A stretch of DNA of 64,000 nucleotides from Acidobacteriaceae bacterium (GCA_003134815.1 PLCO01000011.1:124001-188000); one strand, 5' to 3'; shown: positions 51,918 to 61,005, numbered from the stretch's first letter. Numbers and translations are program-made. The notes: generated by a model not told the origin, from the sequence alone.

Positions 51918-53291
51918 ATGCATGAATTCCTGATATCTGCCGCTGCGTTTATCGTCCTTGTCGGCGCGATCATCGTGGTGCACGAGGGTGGACACTTCGT
52001 TGTAGCCAAGCTATGCAGGGTTCGCGTGGACGCATTCTCCGTGGGCTTCGGCCCGCGCCTGTTTGGCATCAAAATCGGTGAGACAGAATACAAACTCTGC
52101 CTGTTGCCGCTGGGCGGATTTGTAAAGATGACCGGCGAAACCGAATCCGGGCTCACTGGCAGCCCCTCGGACAACGAAGAGCCGATCAACGACCCGGGGG
52201 CGTTTACCAGCCATCCGCGCTGGCAGCGCATGCTGATCGGACTTGCCGGACCAACATTCAACTTTCTGCTCACGCTGTCACTAATGTGGTTTTACTTCGC
52301 CTTCATCAACGAAGTTCCCGCGGCAACCGTGAAGACAACCAGCATCGAGTGGGTTACTCCGGGTTCGGCCGCCGCGACGGCGGGGCTTGAGACCGGCGAC
52401 GAGATCGTGGCATTTGACAATGTCAAGAATCCGGATTGGGACAGTGTGTATGACCACATCCGGTTGAGCGCCAATCAGTTGGTTCCCATCGCCGTTGAGC
52501 GCGGAGGAAATACCCTGCAACTGAGCCTGCGCGTGCCGGCCAGCGCGAAGAGCGACGATTTCGACTTCAGCGACGCTGGGATTTGCCCGCAATATCTTCC
52601 CGGGCCGATTGCAGTGGCAGACGTGCAGCCGGGCCTGCCTGCCGAGCAAGCGGGGTTACACAAAGGCGATTCGATTGAGGCCGTGGACGGCCAGGCGTTC
52701 CATTCAGTGAATACGCTGCTGGCATACATGCAAGCGGGGAAAGGCACACCGCTGACTCTGACCGTGCTGCGCAATGGCGCAACTCTGCAGATTACGGCGA
52801 CGCCGACAAAGCTGGAGACGAGATGGATGCTGGGCTTCGCGACGACTCCAACTCCCATCCGCAGCGAACCATTGTCGTTCGCTTCGGCGGGAGACAAGTC
52901 GCTGGGCTTCTTCAAGAACAATTCGCTGCTGGTAGCCGAAGTGCTGAACCGGCTATTTACGCATCGGCTTTCAGTAACGCAGATGATGGGGCCTGTGGGA
53001 ATTGCCAAGGCCGCAGGCGAAGCAGCTGAGATAGATGGCTGGTATCCCAAGTTCGGGCTGGCCAGCGAAATCAGCTTGCAACTTGGCATCCTCAATTTAC
53101 TTCCCTTCCCGATTCTCGACGGAGGAATGATCCTGCTGCTGCTGATTGAAAGCGTGCTGCGCAAGGACATCAGCCTCGCAATCAAGGAACGAATCTACCA
53201 GGCGGCGTTTGTGGTGCTGATGGCCTTTATGGCCTTCACCATCTATAACGACGTGAGCAAGCTGGACTTGTTCAAGCACATCAAGCCTTAA
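51918..53291 (+). CDS. rseP: Site-2 intramembrane protease RseP
   Basis: Zinc protease that cuts anti-sigma factors and leftover signal peptides in the membrane. 457 residues: VVHEGGHFVVAKL (HExxH) in the first helix, two PDZ domains (about 125-215 and 220-300: PGSAAATAGLETGDEIV and VQPGLPAEQAGLHKGDSIEAV), and NLLPFPILDGG in the last core helix (third ligand Asp). Standard position after dxr. Two PDZ domains as in E. coli RseP. Confidence 0.95.
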   Translation: MHEFLISAAAFIVLVGAIIVVHEGGHFVVAKLCRVRVDAFSVGFGPRLFGIKIGETEYKLCLLPLGGFVKMTGETESGLTGSPSDNEEPINDPGAFTSHPRWQRMLIGLAGPTFNFLLTLSLMWFYFAFINEVPAATVKTTSIEWVTPGSAAATAGLETGDEIVAFDNVKNPDWDSVYDHIRLSANQLVPIAVERGGNTLQLSLRVPASAKSDDFDFSDAGICPQYLPGPIAVADVQPGLPAEQAGLHKGDSIEAVDGQAFHSVNTLLAYMQAGKGTPLTLTVLRNGATLQITATPTKLETRWMLGFATTPTPIRSEPLSFASAGDKSLGFFKNNSLLVAEVLNRLFTHRLSVTQMMGPVGIAKAAGEAAEIDGWYPKFGLASEISLQLGILNLLPFPILDGGMILLLLIESVLRKDISLAIKERIYQAAFVVLMAFMAFTIYNDVSKLDLFKHIKP

Positions 53292-53321
53292 AACTGCAAC
53301 GGAAACGAGAGAGCACGGCAC

Positions 53322-53768
53322 ATGCCGGTGACCACACAGGTGCGGGTGCGGTATGCCGAGACCGACCAGATGGGCATTGTCTACTATGCCAACTACCTGG
53401 TCTGGTTTGAGCTGGGCCGCGTGGAACTGCTGCGCTCGCTTGGACTCACTTACAGCCGCCTGGAGACCGATCATGGATGCATATTGCCTGTGATCGAGGC
53501 GAGGTGCCGCTATCGCGCGCCGGCTCGCTACGACGACGAAATCCTGATCGAAACGCGGCCGGCGATGATGCGCGGATCGGTGCTCAAGTTTGCCTATCGA
53601 ATTCTGCGTAAAGCTCCGGAAGGCGAAGAGCAGACGGGCAAAGGACAGACGCTGTTGGCCGAGGGCGAGACGGTGCATGTGGTGTGCGATGACAAGTTGC
53701 AGCGCAAGCCGTTGCCCGAGAAATATGCGGCGGCGCTGCGCGAACTGATAGAAGAAGACGCCGGCTAA
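53322..53768 (+). CDS. ybgC: YbgC-type acyl-CoA thioesterase
   Basis: 148 residues of the hotdog fold. RYAETDQMGIVYYANYLVWFELGR is the 4-hydroxybenzoyl-CoA thioesterase motif with the catalytic Asp. YbgC-type enzymes cleave short- or long-chain acyl-CoA or acyl-ACP and are often tied to phospholipid synthesis or the Tol-Pal system. It follows rseP by 30 bp and the DUF4440-like gene by 34 bp, so all may share a transcript. Confidence 0.88.
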   Translation: MPVTTQVRVRYAETDQMGIVYYANYLVWFELGRVELLRSLGLTYSRLETDHGCILPVIEARCRYRAPARYDDEILIETRPAMMRGSVLKFAYRILRKAPEGEEQTGKGQTLLAEGETVHVVCDDKLQRKPLPEKYAAALRELIEEDAG

Positions 53769-53802
53769 TTGGACCTGCGAGATTCTGCCTGGAGCGCAAC
53801 TT

Positions 53803-54198
53803 ATGGAACCCACCTTCGCAACGCCGTCTGAGTTTGAGGATGTGCTTGCCGAGCTCTCCGCGCGCGAGCCGATCTTTCACCGGCCGGAATTCGGAACTTC
53901 GCGCGCGGATTTTGAGGGCATGACAGTAGAGGATTTTTGGGAGACGGGCGCCAGCGGACGGCGATATTCGCGGGAGTTTGTGCTGGATGAGCTGGAGCGG
54001 CGGTTTTCAACGCCGCACGAAGATGTGTGGGAGACGCGAGATTTTTGTTGCCGCAGATTGAGCGCGGATGTCTATTTGCTGACCTACACGCTGTTGCAGG
54101 ACAAACAGCGGGTTACGCGAAGGGCGACCATTTGGCAGCGCACTGCGGACGGATGGAAGATCGTTTACCACCAAGGGACGATTGTGCAGGATGGGTAA
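53803..54198 (+). CDS. DUF4440/NTF2-like protein
   Basis: 131 residues without a signal peptide. Layout of NTF2-like folds: an N-terminal helix (EFEDVLAELSAREPIFHRPE), a Trp-rich strand region, and a C-terminal RRATIWQRTADGWKIVYHQGTIVQ that is typical of DUF4440. Function unknown; it may be an enzyme or a binding protein. It converges with the O-methyltransferase gene across a CGCTTAGCG array. Confidence 0.7.
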   Translation: MEPTFATPSEFEDVLAELSAREPIFHRPEFGTSRADFEGMTVEDFWETGASGRRYSREFVLDELERRFSTPHEDVWETRDFCCRRLSADVYLLTYTLLQDKQRVTRRATIWQRTADGWKIVYHQGTIVQDG

Positions 54199-54199
54199 G

Positions 54200-54248
54200 G
54201 GGCCGCTTAGCGTTTGATTCGCCGCTTAGCGCATAGCGGGTTAGCGAA
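54200..54248. repeat. CGCTTAGCG word array
   Basis: GCCGCTTAGCGTTTGATTCGCCGCTTAGCGCATAGCGGGTTAGCG holds three to four copies of C(G)CTTAGCG, between two convergent genes and into the last codons of the O-methyltransferase. A similar word, GCTTAGCG, occurs at the higBA operator. Confidence 0.5.
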
Positions 54249-54936
54249 TGACCAGGGCCATCGCGAATCCGTCGAGGCCTTTGACCCCTACGGTCTGCAG
54301 AGCGACCGCGCTCAGGCGCGGCTCGGCAGCCATCATCTCAAGGCAGCGGCGCGTGCCGACAATGTCGGGATCGGAGCTTTTGGCCTTGACGACGCTGCCT
54401 TGACGAACGACATTGTCGACAACGATCACCGTTCCGCGACGCGAGAGCTTGAGCGCCCACTGAAGATATTTCGGATTGTTCACTTTATCGGCGTCAATGA
54501 AAATGAAATCGAATGGACCTGCGCCCGATGATTTCAGCTGAGGAAGACTCGAGAGGGCGGGGCCGACGCGAATGTCGACGCGGTTGAGCAGGCCGGCGTT
54601 ACGCAGATTGCCGCGAGCTATTTCGGCGTGGCGAGGGCAGAATTCAAGCGAGACGATACGGCCGCCCCTGGGCAATGCGCGCGCCATCCAGATGGTGGAG
54701 TAGCCGCCGAGGGTACCGATCTCGAGCACTCGCTTCGCCTTGGTTATTTGAACCAGAATTTGGAGAAATTTTCCAAGGAGCGGGGAAACATCGATGGCCG
54801 GGAGACGAGCCTTGCGATTGGCCTTAATTGCGGAGTCGAGCTTTTCGTCGGAGGGAGCAAGCAGTTCGCCGAAGTAGCGGTCGATCCTGGTCCACAAGGG
54901 CGAGGTCCACAACGGCTTTGCGGGTTTGCGCGGCAT
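54241..54936 (-). CDS. SAM-dependent O-methyltransferase
   Basis: 231 residues of the catechol O-methyltransferase-like family. SAM-binding VLEIGTLGGYSTIWMARAL, metal-binding FDFIFIDADKVNNPKYL and VIVVDNVVRQGSV. Acceptor unknown. It starts directly after the prenyl synthase stop on the same strand (TAG then ATG), so the two are one operon. Quinone-related use is possible from this pairing but not shown. Confidence 0.88.
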   Translation of the reverse strand: MPRKPAKPLWTSPLWTRIDRYFGELLAPSDEKLDSAIKANRKARLPAIDVSPLLGKFLQILVQITKAKRVLEIGTLGGYSTIWMARALPRGGRIVSLEFCPRHAEIARGNLRNAGLLNRVDIRVGPALSSLPQLKSSGAGPFDFIFIDADKVNNPKYLQWALKLSRRGTVIVVDNVVRQGSVVKAKSSDPDIVGTRRCLEMMAAEPRLSAVALQTVGVKGLDGFAMALVIR

Positions 54937-55926
54937 CTACTTCTCCCGGGCCACGACAAAATCGGGCACCCAGAGGAGAGCGCGCTTGAATTCGCTCTCA
55001 GCCAGCGGAGCGAGAGCCTGGCGCGATTGCTCGGCGTAACGGTCGGCGGCGGCCATGGCGTATTCGACTGAGCCGTTGCGCTCCAGAATTTCGCGGATTT
55101 GCTGGCGGCTGACATTTTCGAAGCTGCGGTCGTCCAGAACGCGCCGGATGGCGTTGCGGTCGGCGGCGGTGCCATGGTCTGCGGCGTGAACCACGGCCAG
55201 CGTGGCTTTGCCTTCGCGCAGGTCGCTGGCGACAGGCTTGCCGAGAACTTCTTCGGTGGCGGTGAGGTCGAGGACGTCGTCGACGATTTGGAATGTCAAC
55301 CCAACCGCGCGGCCGAATGCGCCCAGCGCGGATTCTTCGGCCTCAGTGGCGCTGGCCAGCACCGCTCCGAGGCGCATGGAGATGGAAAATAGGCAGGCGG
55401 TCTTGCGGAAGATGAGGTCGTAGTATTCAGCTTCGGAGACCATTTTGCCGAGCTTCTGAATCTGCAGCAGCTCGCCTTCGACCATTTGTTGCGTGAGGTT
55501 AATGAGCAGATCGAGGATGCGCAGGTTGCGCTCTTCGAGCGCAACTTTGAAGGCCTGCATGTAAAGCCAGTCGCCGGCAAGGACGCACTTCTCGCTGCCC
55601 CAGGTGGTGTTGGCGGACGGGCGGCCGCGGCGGGTCTCAGCGCCGTCAATGATGTCGTCGTGGACCAGCGTAGCGGTGTGCACCATTTCAACCACCGCGC
55701 CGAGACGGATGGCACTGTGGCCAAAGTAATCCAATTGATGCGCGGCGAGCAGCAGGAGTGATGGGCGAATGCGCTTGCCGCCGCCTTCGCGCAGGTACTC
55801 GGCGATCTCAGTGATGGTGCTGACGCTGGAGGCGGCGTCGCGGCCCAGTTCCTGCTCGACCGCGACAAGGTCCTCCCGCAACAGCTCAAAGACTTCCCGC
55901 GCCGTGGGTACAGTGAATGTGCTCAA
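54937..55926 (-). CDS. Trans-polyprenyl diphosphate synthase
   Basis: Builds long trans-polyprenyl diphosphates, such as the octa- or nonaprenyl chain of quinones. 329 residues. LVHDDIIDGAETRRGRPS is the first Asp-rich motif, QIVDDVLDLT the second; GGGKRIRPSLLLLAAH precedes. Size and motifs are like IspB/HepT. Chain length cannot be read reliably from sequence. First gene of the two-gene operon with the O-methyltransferase. Confidence 0.93.
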   Translation of the reverse strand: MSTFTVPTAREVFELLREDLVAVEQELGRDAASSVSTITEIAEYLREGGGKRIRPSLLLLAAHQLDYFGHSAIRLGAVVEMVHTATLVHDDIIDGAETRRGRPSANTTWGSEKCVLAGDWLYMQAFKVALEERNLRILDLLINLTQQMVEGELLQIQKLGKMVSEAEYYDLIFRKTACLFSISMRLGAVLASATEAEESALGAFGRAVGLTFQIVDDVLDLTATEEVLGKPVASDLREGKATLAVVHAADHGTAADRNAIRRVLDDRSFENVSRQQIREILERNGSVEYAMAAADRYAEQSRQALAPLAESEFKRALLWVPDFVVAREK

Positions 55927-56036
55927 AGTGCTCCGATTTTAAAGCATCGACTGGGGGAATGGCGATTTGTTGTGCGCAGCGGTCGCTCGAAATCGCTGCG
56001 GCGGATTGTTGATGCCGGGACGGCCGTGCTGCCCCG

Positions 56037-56537
56037 TCAATTGGTGCGATAGTTCGTGAATTGCAACTCCAGGCCGAGGTCTTTGGCGCGCAGCAAGGCA
56101 ATAATCGCCTGCAACTCGTCGCGATCCTTGCTGGAGATTCTTACGGTGTCGCCCTGAATGCTGGCCTGCGCCTTCTTTTTTGAATCTTTCACCAGGCGTA
56201 CGATTTCCTTCGCTTTTTCAATGGGAATGCCCTGCTGGAGGCTGATCTTCTGGCGCACGCTCTGGCCGGTGGCGGGCTCAACTTTGCCGTAGGTGAGGTT
56301 CTTGAGCGAGACGCCGCGCTTGACCAGCTTTTGCGCGAGAATGTCTTTGACCGCTTCGAGCTTGTACTCGTTGCTGGAGGCGAGCTGGATATTCTCGTTG
56401 CCTTCAAGGTTGACCTCGGAGTGGGTGTCCTTCAGGTCGAAGCGCTGGCGAATCTCTTTTATCGCCTGGTCGAGGGCGTTGCGAACCTCCTGGATATCCA
56501 CTTTGCTGACGATATCGAATGAATTCTCCTGTGCCAT
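56037..56537 (-). CDS. YajQ-family nucleotide-binding protein
   Basis: 166 residues, full length for YajQ. SFDIVSKVDIQEVRNALDQAIKEIRQRFDLKDT is the hallmark start, and DKDRDELQAII-like KDRDELQAIIALLRAKDLGLELQFTNYR the end. Some members bind cyclic di-GMP. Cytoplasmic. It lies 110 bp downstream of nothing it clearly shares a transcript with; tatD ends 70 bp upstream of its start. Confidence 0.94.
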   Translation of the reverse strand: MAQENSFDIVSKVDIQEVRNALDQAIKEIRQRFDLKDTHSEVNLEGNENIQLASSNEYKLEAVKDILAQKLVKRGVSLKNLTYGKVEPATGQSVRQKISLQQGIPIEKAKEIVRLVKDSKKKAQASIQGDTVRISSKDRDELQAIIALLRAKDLGLELQFTNYRTN

Positions 56538-56606
56538 GGCTTTCCGATCCTCAGATGATTGGCGGGCCGCCTGTTCATTGGCGGGCAGCCGCCGAAAGTG
56601 CCTCTA

Positions 56607-57446
56607 TCAGTTTCCCACGTCCTGCCCGATAAGAAACAACCGGAAGAAATTTGTGGTGGTTGCGGCGGCGATTTCGTCGGGCTTGACGTTGAGGAGTCCC
56701 GCTAAGACCTGCGCCGTTAGCGCAACCATCGCAGGCTCATTGCGCTCGCCGCGATGGGGGGCGGGAGCGAGCCAGGGCGCATCGGTTTCAACCAGGATGC
56801 CGTCGATCGGGATGCGGGCAGCAACGTCGCGGAGTGGCTGCGCCTTGGGATAGGTGAGATTGCCGGCAAACGAGACCAGGAAACCAAGGTCCAGCGAGCG
56901 GCGAGCCTGCTCCCAGCCGCCGCCAAAACAGTGCATGATGCCGCCTAATCCCGTGCCGGCCCAATGTTCGTCCAGGACTTGGAAAAGATCGTCCCACGCG
57001 TCGGTGGACTCGTTGGTTCCGCGGCAATGGATGAGGATGGGCCGTTTGCGCGCAGCGGCGATCTCGAGCTGGCGAATGAGGCCGACTCGCTGCGCATTGC
57101 GCGGCGCGCCTTCGTGGTAGTAATCGAGGCCGATTTCGCCGCAAGCGATGACTTCAGGCTCGGCCAGCAGTGCATCGAGTTTGGCCCAAGCGGCTGCGTC
57201 GGCTTCTGGCGTGTTGTGGGGATAGATTCCGGCGCTGGCGTAGAGCCTGGGAAGGTTCGCCCCATTCTGACGTCGCCCATTGAATTCGCGACACAGGTCG
57301 AGCGCCTGATGCATTTCAGCGGGTCCTTCGCCGATGCCGATCGAGAGCACGACGCCGACGCCCGCTTGCCGCGCGCGGGTGAGCATGGCTTCGCGATCAT
57401 CAGCGTAACGCGGGCTGTCAAGGTGGGCGTGGGAGTCGATCAGCAA
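56607..57446 (-). CDS. TatD-family metal-dependent deoxyribonuclease
   Basis: About 279 residues from a TTG start reading MLIDSHAHLD, the family's usual beginning; GAGG lies just upstream. Metal-binding motifs: IDSHAHLD, CGEIGLDYYHE, ILIHCRG, IMHCFGG, and VETDAPWLAP. TatD hydrolases cut DNA from the 3' end and act in DNA repair or quality control. The frame is open up to 57947 but that part overlaps rsmA on the other strand and is not coding. Confidence 0.88.
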   Translation of the reverse strand: MLIDSHAHLDSPRYADDREAMLTRARQAGVGVVLSIGIGEGPAEMHQALDLCREFNGRRQNGANLPRLYASAGIYPHNTPEADAAAWAKLDALLAEPEVIACGEIGLDYYHEGAPRNAQRVGLIRQLEIAAARKRPILIHCRGTNESTDAWDDLFQVLDEHWAGTGLGGIMHCFGGGWEQARRSLDLGFLVSFAGNLTYPKAQPLRDVAARIPIDGILVETDAPWLAPAPHRGERNEPAMVALTAQVLAGLLNVKPDEIAAATTTNFFRLFLIGQDVGN

Positions 57447-57609
57447 GGAGCCCTCATGAGTTGCAAGGGGAGATTCGGAGACGGTGAGGTTCGGCTTCAG
57501 GGTCCAGTTTAGTGCAGCCGGAGCGGCGGGCTGTAAGAAGCGCTTGCCAAAGCCCCACGAATGGCGGCTCGTCGAACCTCGGAGGACTCGTCTAGCATCG
57601 GAGCAGCAG

Positions 57610-58404
57610 ATGCCAACTAAACCCAAGCTCGGGCAAAACTTTCTGGTGGACGAGCAGGCCGCGCGGCGGATTGTAGCGGCGCTGGGGGATATCGCCGGCC
57701 GCACGGTGGTGGAGATTGGGCCAGGGCGCGCCGCGATTACTGAATCGCTGGCGGAGCGAGCCGGAAATGTGGTGGCGGTTGAATTCGACCGAGAACTCGC
57801 CACGGCCTTGAGAGAGAGATTCGATCCGGCGCGCGTTGCGGTGGTTGAGCAGGATGTGCTGCGGTTTGATTTTGCAGCGGCGGCAGCAGAAGCCGGCAAG
57901 AAACTGCGCGTGGCAGGCAATTTACCGTATGCGATCACCTCGCCCATCCTGCTGAAACTGGCGGCGAGCCATGCGGCGCTCGATGTGGCGGTGCTGATGG
58001 TGCAACGCGAGGTGGCCGATCGGGTAACTGCTTCGCCTGGTACGCGCGACTATGGTCTCCTTTCCGTGACAATGCAGATGTACGGGACAGTGGAGCAACT
58101 CTTCACGCTAGCACCGTCTGCATTCGAGCCGCCGCCGAAGGTCTATTCAACGGTATTTCGCTGGCGATTCGCGCCGCGTTGGGTCGAGTTGGGAGTTGAG
58201 GAGGCCGGATTCTTGCGATTTCTGCGGCAGATTTTTGCGCAGAAGCGTAAAACCTTAATGAACAACCTGCGCGCTGCCGGAGTGGCGCCAGATGCCGCGG
58301 CTGCCTCACTGGCCGCCGCGGGGATTGATCAACGAATGCGCGCAGAAGCGGTGCCGGTGGAGGGGTTAGCATTGCTCTGGCGAGGATTGGAGGAACAGAA
58401 ATGA
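57610..58404 (+). CDS. rsmA: 16S rRNA dimethyladenosine transferase RsmA (KsgA)
   Basis: Methylates two adjacent adenines (1518 and 1519 in E. coli) near the 3' end of 16S rRNA. 264 residues starting MPTKPKLGQNFLVDEQAA. SAM-binding VVEIGPGRAAITESLA, VAVEFDRELA, and the catalytic NLPY in VAGNLPYAITSPIL. An in-frame start at 57484 lacks support. The next gene overlaps its stop by four bases (ATGA). tatD is divergent upstream. Confidence 0.95.
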   Translation: MPTKPKLGQNFLVDEQAARRIVAALGDIAGRTVVEIGPGRAAITESLAERAGNVVAVEFDRELATALRERFDPARVAVVEQDVLRFDFAAAAAEAGKKLRVAGNLPYAITSPILLKLAASHAALDVAVLMVQREVADRVTASPGTRDYGLLSVTMQMYGTVEQLFTLAPSAFEPPPKVYSTVFRWRFAPRWVELGVEEAGFLRFLRQIFAQKRKTLMNNLRAAGVAPDAAAASLAAAGIDQRMRAEAVPVEGLALLWRGLEEQK

Positions 58405-58739
58405 GACGAATTGCTTTTTTCCTGACGGCGGTGGCGATGGCTGCGAGTGCCGCAACGGCGGCAGCCGGGCGGGCGCCTGAGTCTAAACCGGTAACCGGAC
58501 AGGGTTGCGTGGAGGCCGGGGTGGAGGCGAAATGCCTGGTGGTGAAGGATCTGAAGAGCGGCGTGCTGTTTGACCTGCTCATCAAGGGGACGCAGCCTGC
58601 AGTTGGGACAGGAATCGAGTTCACCGGCGTGCCCTACGATGGCATGACCGTCTGCATGCAGGGCGCTCCATTGACTGTGACCAAGTGGGTGCCGATAGAC
58701 TCGTTGAAGTGCGTTCCGAGGCTGACACAAAAGCCATAA
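58401..58739 (+). CDS. Small secreted protein, unknown function
   Basis: 112 residues with a signal peptide (MRRIAFFLTAVAMAASAATAAAG). The mature part has three Cys (GQGCVEAGVEAKCLVV, MTVCMQG) and a late fourth (LKCVP), so disulfides are likely. Its ATG overlaps the rsmA stop by four bases. No family recognised. Confidence 0.72.
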   Translation: MRRIAFFLTAVAMAASAATAAAGRAPESKPVTGQGCVEAGVEAKCLVVKDLKSGVLFDLLIKGTQPAVGTGIEFTGVPYDGMTVCMQGAPLTVTKWVPIDSLKCVPRLTQKP

Positions 58740-58910
58740 GCCGGGGCGCGGCTGGCGCGACGGGCGACGACTGAACCCGGGTCCGGCCCAGGGTTTCGCG
58801 TGAATGGGCGTGCGCGTAAGCTAGAGCAGGAATCAGGCCTCGACTTTGATTTGCGGCGGAATTCCAGAACCCGCTGGACGCCATCGAGAGTCTAATCGTA
58901 AAAGGAAGCG

Positions 58911-60188
58911 ATGAACCCGACCACCCATCAGGAGCGCCAGGAGAAGTTTCAAGAGACGCTTGTAAGCGCGCGGCGCACCATGCTGATGAGCGAGATCCTG
59001 AAGCTGGCCGGAGACAGCTTCCGCGCCAGCAAGACGCGCTTTGCGCTGACCGCGCTGGGCATGGTGATCGGCACTGCGTCGGTGATTCTGGTGGTGACGA
59101 TCGGGATGACGGGCAAGCAGTACATTCTGGAGTTGATCCAGAAGATCGGCACCAACTCAGTGGAAGTGGAGTACGCGGGTGGCGGCGCAACGGCGGCGGA
59201 GCGCGTGCGCTATAACGACTTTCTGACGCGCGAGGACGAAAAGGCCGTGGACCAGCAGGTGCCCGGCGTAATGTATTCCTCGCCGGTGCTGACGATGCAC
59301 AACCGAATCAGTTTTCCTGGCGGGATCCAGAAGGATACGGTGGTGCTGGGAGTGACGCCGGAGTACCAGCAGATCCGCAACCTGATTGTCACTCAAGGCC
59401 GCTTTTTCGATCAGACCGACGACTCGGCTCACATCAAGTGCGCGGTGGTGACGCAGCAATTTGCCAAGGAACAATACGGCAGCGACGACTTGGCCATTGG
59501 CCAGACGTTTCAGGTACTCGGCATTCCGTTTACGATCATCGGCGTTTTCAAGGAAAGCGTATCTGACTTCGGGCAATCCGAGATCGAAGACCAAACAGTG
59601 TTGGTTCCCTATACGGTGGCGCGGTACTTTACCGGAACCGAGAGAGTGAACCAGATTTACTTTTCGCTGCAGAGCATGAACGAGGTGCCGGAGGCCGCGC
59701 GAGAGATTGTGCACGTGATCGGCTTGCGGCACAAGTCGGACTCAATCTATAGGGCACAAACGCTCAGCGATCTGCTGGTGACGGCGGCGGAGATCGCCGA
59801 TGCGCTGACGGTGGTGCTGGTGATGGTGGCAACGGTGACTCTGGCTGTGGGCGGCGTGGGCATTATGAACATCATGCTGGCCAACGTGCGCTCGCGCATC
59901 CGTGAGATCGGCATTCGAAAGGCGCTGGGAGCCACTTACCGGGAGATCAAGCTGCAATTTCTGACCGAAGCTGTTCTCATCTCGCTCACGGGCGGCATTG
60001 TGGGCAGCGTCGTCGGCCTGGCGATTCCGTTTTCCATCCGCATCTTCAGCGGCTACGACTTTCCTATCTCCTGGTTGTCGGTGGTGATCGCACTTACCGC
60101 AGCGACGCTGGTTGGCGTTATTTTTGGCACCGTTCCAGCGACGCGCGCCGCGCAGATGGATCCCGTGGAGTCACTGAAGTATGAGTGA
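58911..60188 (+). CDS. MacB-like ABC transporter permease without its ATPase
   Basis: 425 residues: first membrane helix (about 43-65), a large periplasmic domain (about 70-280), then three helices (about 300-410). TALGMVIGTASVILVVTIG, the FtsX-type core GGVGIMNIMLANVRSRIREIGIRKALGA and the end MDPVESLKYE are typical of MacB-type mechanotransmitting permeases. The partner ATPase and adaptor are not within the window. AAAAGGAAG lies before the start. The next small gene overlaps its stop by eight bases. Confidence 0.88.
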   Translation: MNPTTHQERQEKFQETLVSARRTMLMSEILKLAGDSFRASKTRFALTALGMVIGTASVILVVTIGMTGKQYILELIQKIGTNSVEVEYAGGGATAAERVRYNDFLTREDEKAVDQQVPGVMYSSPVLTMHNRISFPGGIQKDTVVLGVTPEYQQIRNLIVTQGRFFDQTDDSAHIKCAVVTQQFAKEQYGSDDLAIGQTFQVLGIPFTIIGVFKESVSDFGQSEIEDQTVLVPYTVARYFTGTERVNQIYFSLQSMNEVPEAAREIVHVIGLRHKSDSIYRAQTLSDLLVTAAEIADALTVVLVMVATVTLAVGGVGIMNIMLANVRSRIREIGIRKALGATYREIKLQFLTEAVLISLTGGIVGSVVGLAIPFSIRIFSGYDFPISWLSVVIALTAATLVGVIFGTVPATRAAQMDPVESLKYE

Positions 60189-60360
60189 CGGCGAGCAGCA
60201 GAAAGCCGGCGGCGACAGCGAAGAGCCGGACGTAACGCCAGAACTGGAACCCGATTCGGGGCCGAATCTGACGCTGATTTACAGCCTGATCGGGCTGGCG
60301 CTGGCAGTTGCCATCGGGCTGGCCGCCCTGATCGTCAGGCCGTTCTATCTGAGACACTAG
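60181..60360 (+). CDS. 59-residue single-helix membrane protein overlapping the permease gene
   Basis: Starts ATG at 60181 and shares eight bases (ATGAGTGA) with the end of the permease gene. Residues 1-28 are acidic and polar (MSDGEQQKAGGDSEEPDV), residues 31-50 form one membrane helix (TLIYSLIGLALAVAIGLAAL), then IVRPFYLRH. The overlap and hydrophobic profile suggest a small partner subunit of the permease. Too short to be found by length filters; no family recognised. Confidence 0.6.
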   Translation: MSDGEQQKAGGDSEEPDVTPELEPDSGPNLTLIYSLIGLALAVAIGLAALIVRPFYLRH

Positions 60361-60402
60361 CTGCGGCGCTTTGCGGCATTCGTTGCGGCGTTAGCCGCGC
60401 GC
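60361..60402. repeat. GGCGTT/GCGGC short-word array
   Basis: CTGCGGCGCTTTGCGGCATTCGTTGCGGCGTTAGCCGCGCG has repeated TGCGGCGTT/TTGCGGCATT words immediately after the stop of the small membrane protein. The remaining gap up to 60510 shows no further gene. Confidence 0.4.
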
Positions 60403-60510
60403 TGATGGAGTAAAGATTCCTGCTCCCGTGCAACCTTTCCTGGAATTGCGGGCAACTGGACGCCCGGAGCGATGCATCTATCGACGGGTCCCATGACAAG
60501 GAGGCGTTTG

Positions 60511-60750
60511 ATGAGAAACTTCGCTCCATTACTACTTGCTGCTGTCTTGGCGGCTCCCGTGCTCAGCACCGGCTGCGCGGGCACTGTGCGCGTTTACGAT
60601 CCGTATCACCACGACTATCACCCGGGGGCTGGCGAAACTACCTATTACGCCCAGTGGGAAACCAACACTCACCGCGATCACGTGGAATTCAACAAACGCA
60701 ACGATTCCGACAGGAAGGAATACTGGGATTGGCGGCACAGCCAGCACTAG
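60511..60750 (+). CDS. Small His/Tyr-rich lipoprotein
   Basis: 79 residues starting MRNFAPLLLAAVLAAPVLSTGCAG, with a lipobox STGC, so it is lipid-anchored. The mature part is rich in His, Tyr, Asp and Arg (DPYHHDYHPGAGETTYY, THRDHVEF, WDWRHSQH); many His could bind metal, but this is only a composition-based guess. GGAGG lies before the start. Function unknown. A GTGTCAGGT word array follows its stop. Confidence 0.7.
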   Translation: MRNFAPLLLAAVLAAPVLSTGCAGTVRVYDPYHHDYHPGAGETTYYAQWETNTHRDHVEFNKRNDSDRKEYWDWRHSQH

Positions 60751-60774
60751 GCAGGTGTCAGGTTTCAGGTGTCT
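60751..60774. repeat. AGGTGTCAGG word array
   Basis: GCAGGTGTCAGGTTTCAGGTG holds three imperfect copies of CAGGTGT directly after the small lipoprotein stop. Confidence 0.5.
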
Positions 60775-60795
60775 GTGGGGAGTGGTCGATTGTCG

Positions 60796-61005
60796 CTACG
60801 ATTCCCGCACTGCGATCGTCTCTGCCTGCTCCACAATCAGGACGGGTATGCCATCGACGATGGCATAGGCGCGGCTGCAGGCGATGCAGAGCAGGCGTGA
60901 GCCTTCAAGGCGCAGATCGCCATAGCAGGCAGGGCAGGCCAATTGTGCGAGAACGGCCGGATCGAATACGGAAGAGCGCGCCAGCTTGTTCATGATGGTA
61001 GCCAC
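60796..61005 (-). CDS. Trm112-like small zinc-binding protein (YcaR/UPF0434 type)
   Basis: About 65-69 residues. FDPAVLAQLACPACYGDLRLEGSRLLCIACSRAYAIVDGIPVLI has two CxxC pairs as in Trm112/YcaR. In other bacteria such proteins may partner with methyltransferases. The real start may be MNKLARS at 60993. The neighbouring plsX gene reads in the same direction upstream, 45 bp away across a word array. Confidence 0.82.
   Translation of the reverse strand: MATIMNKLARSSVFDPAVLAQLACPACYGDLRLEGSRLLCIACSRAYAIVDGIPVLIVEQAETIAVRES

Noticed and set aside
57447..57947. N-terminal extension of TatD
   Set aside because: Overlaps rsmA on the opposite strand; the family normally starts with LIDSHAHLD, matched by the TTG at 57446.
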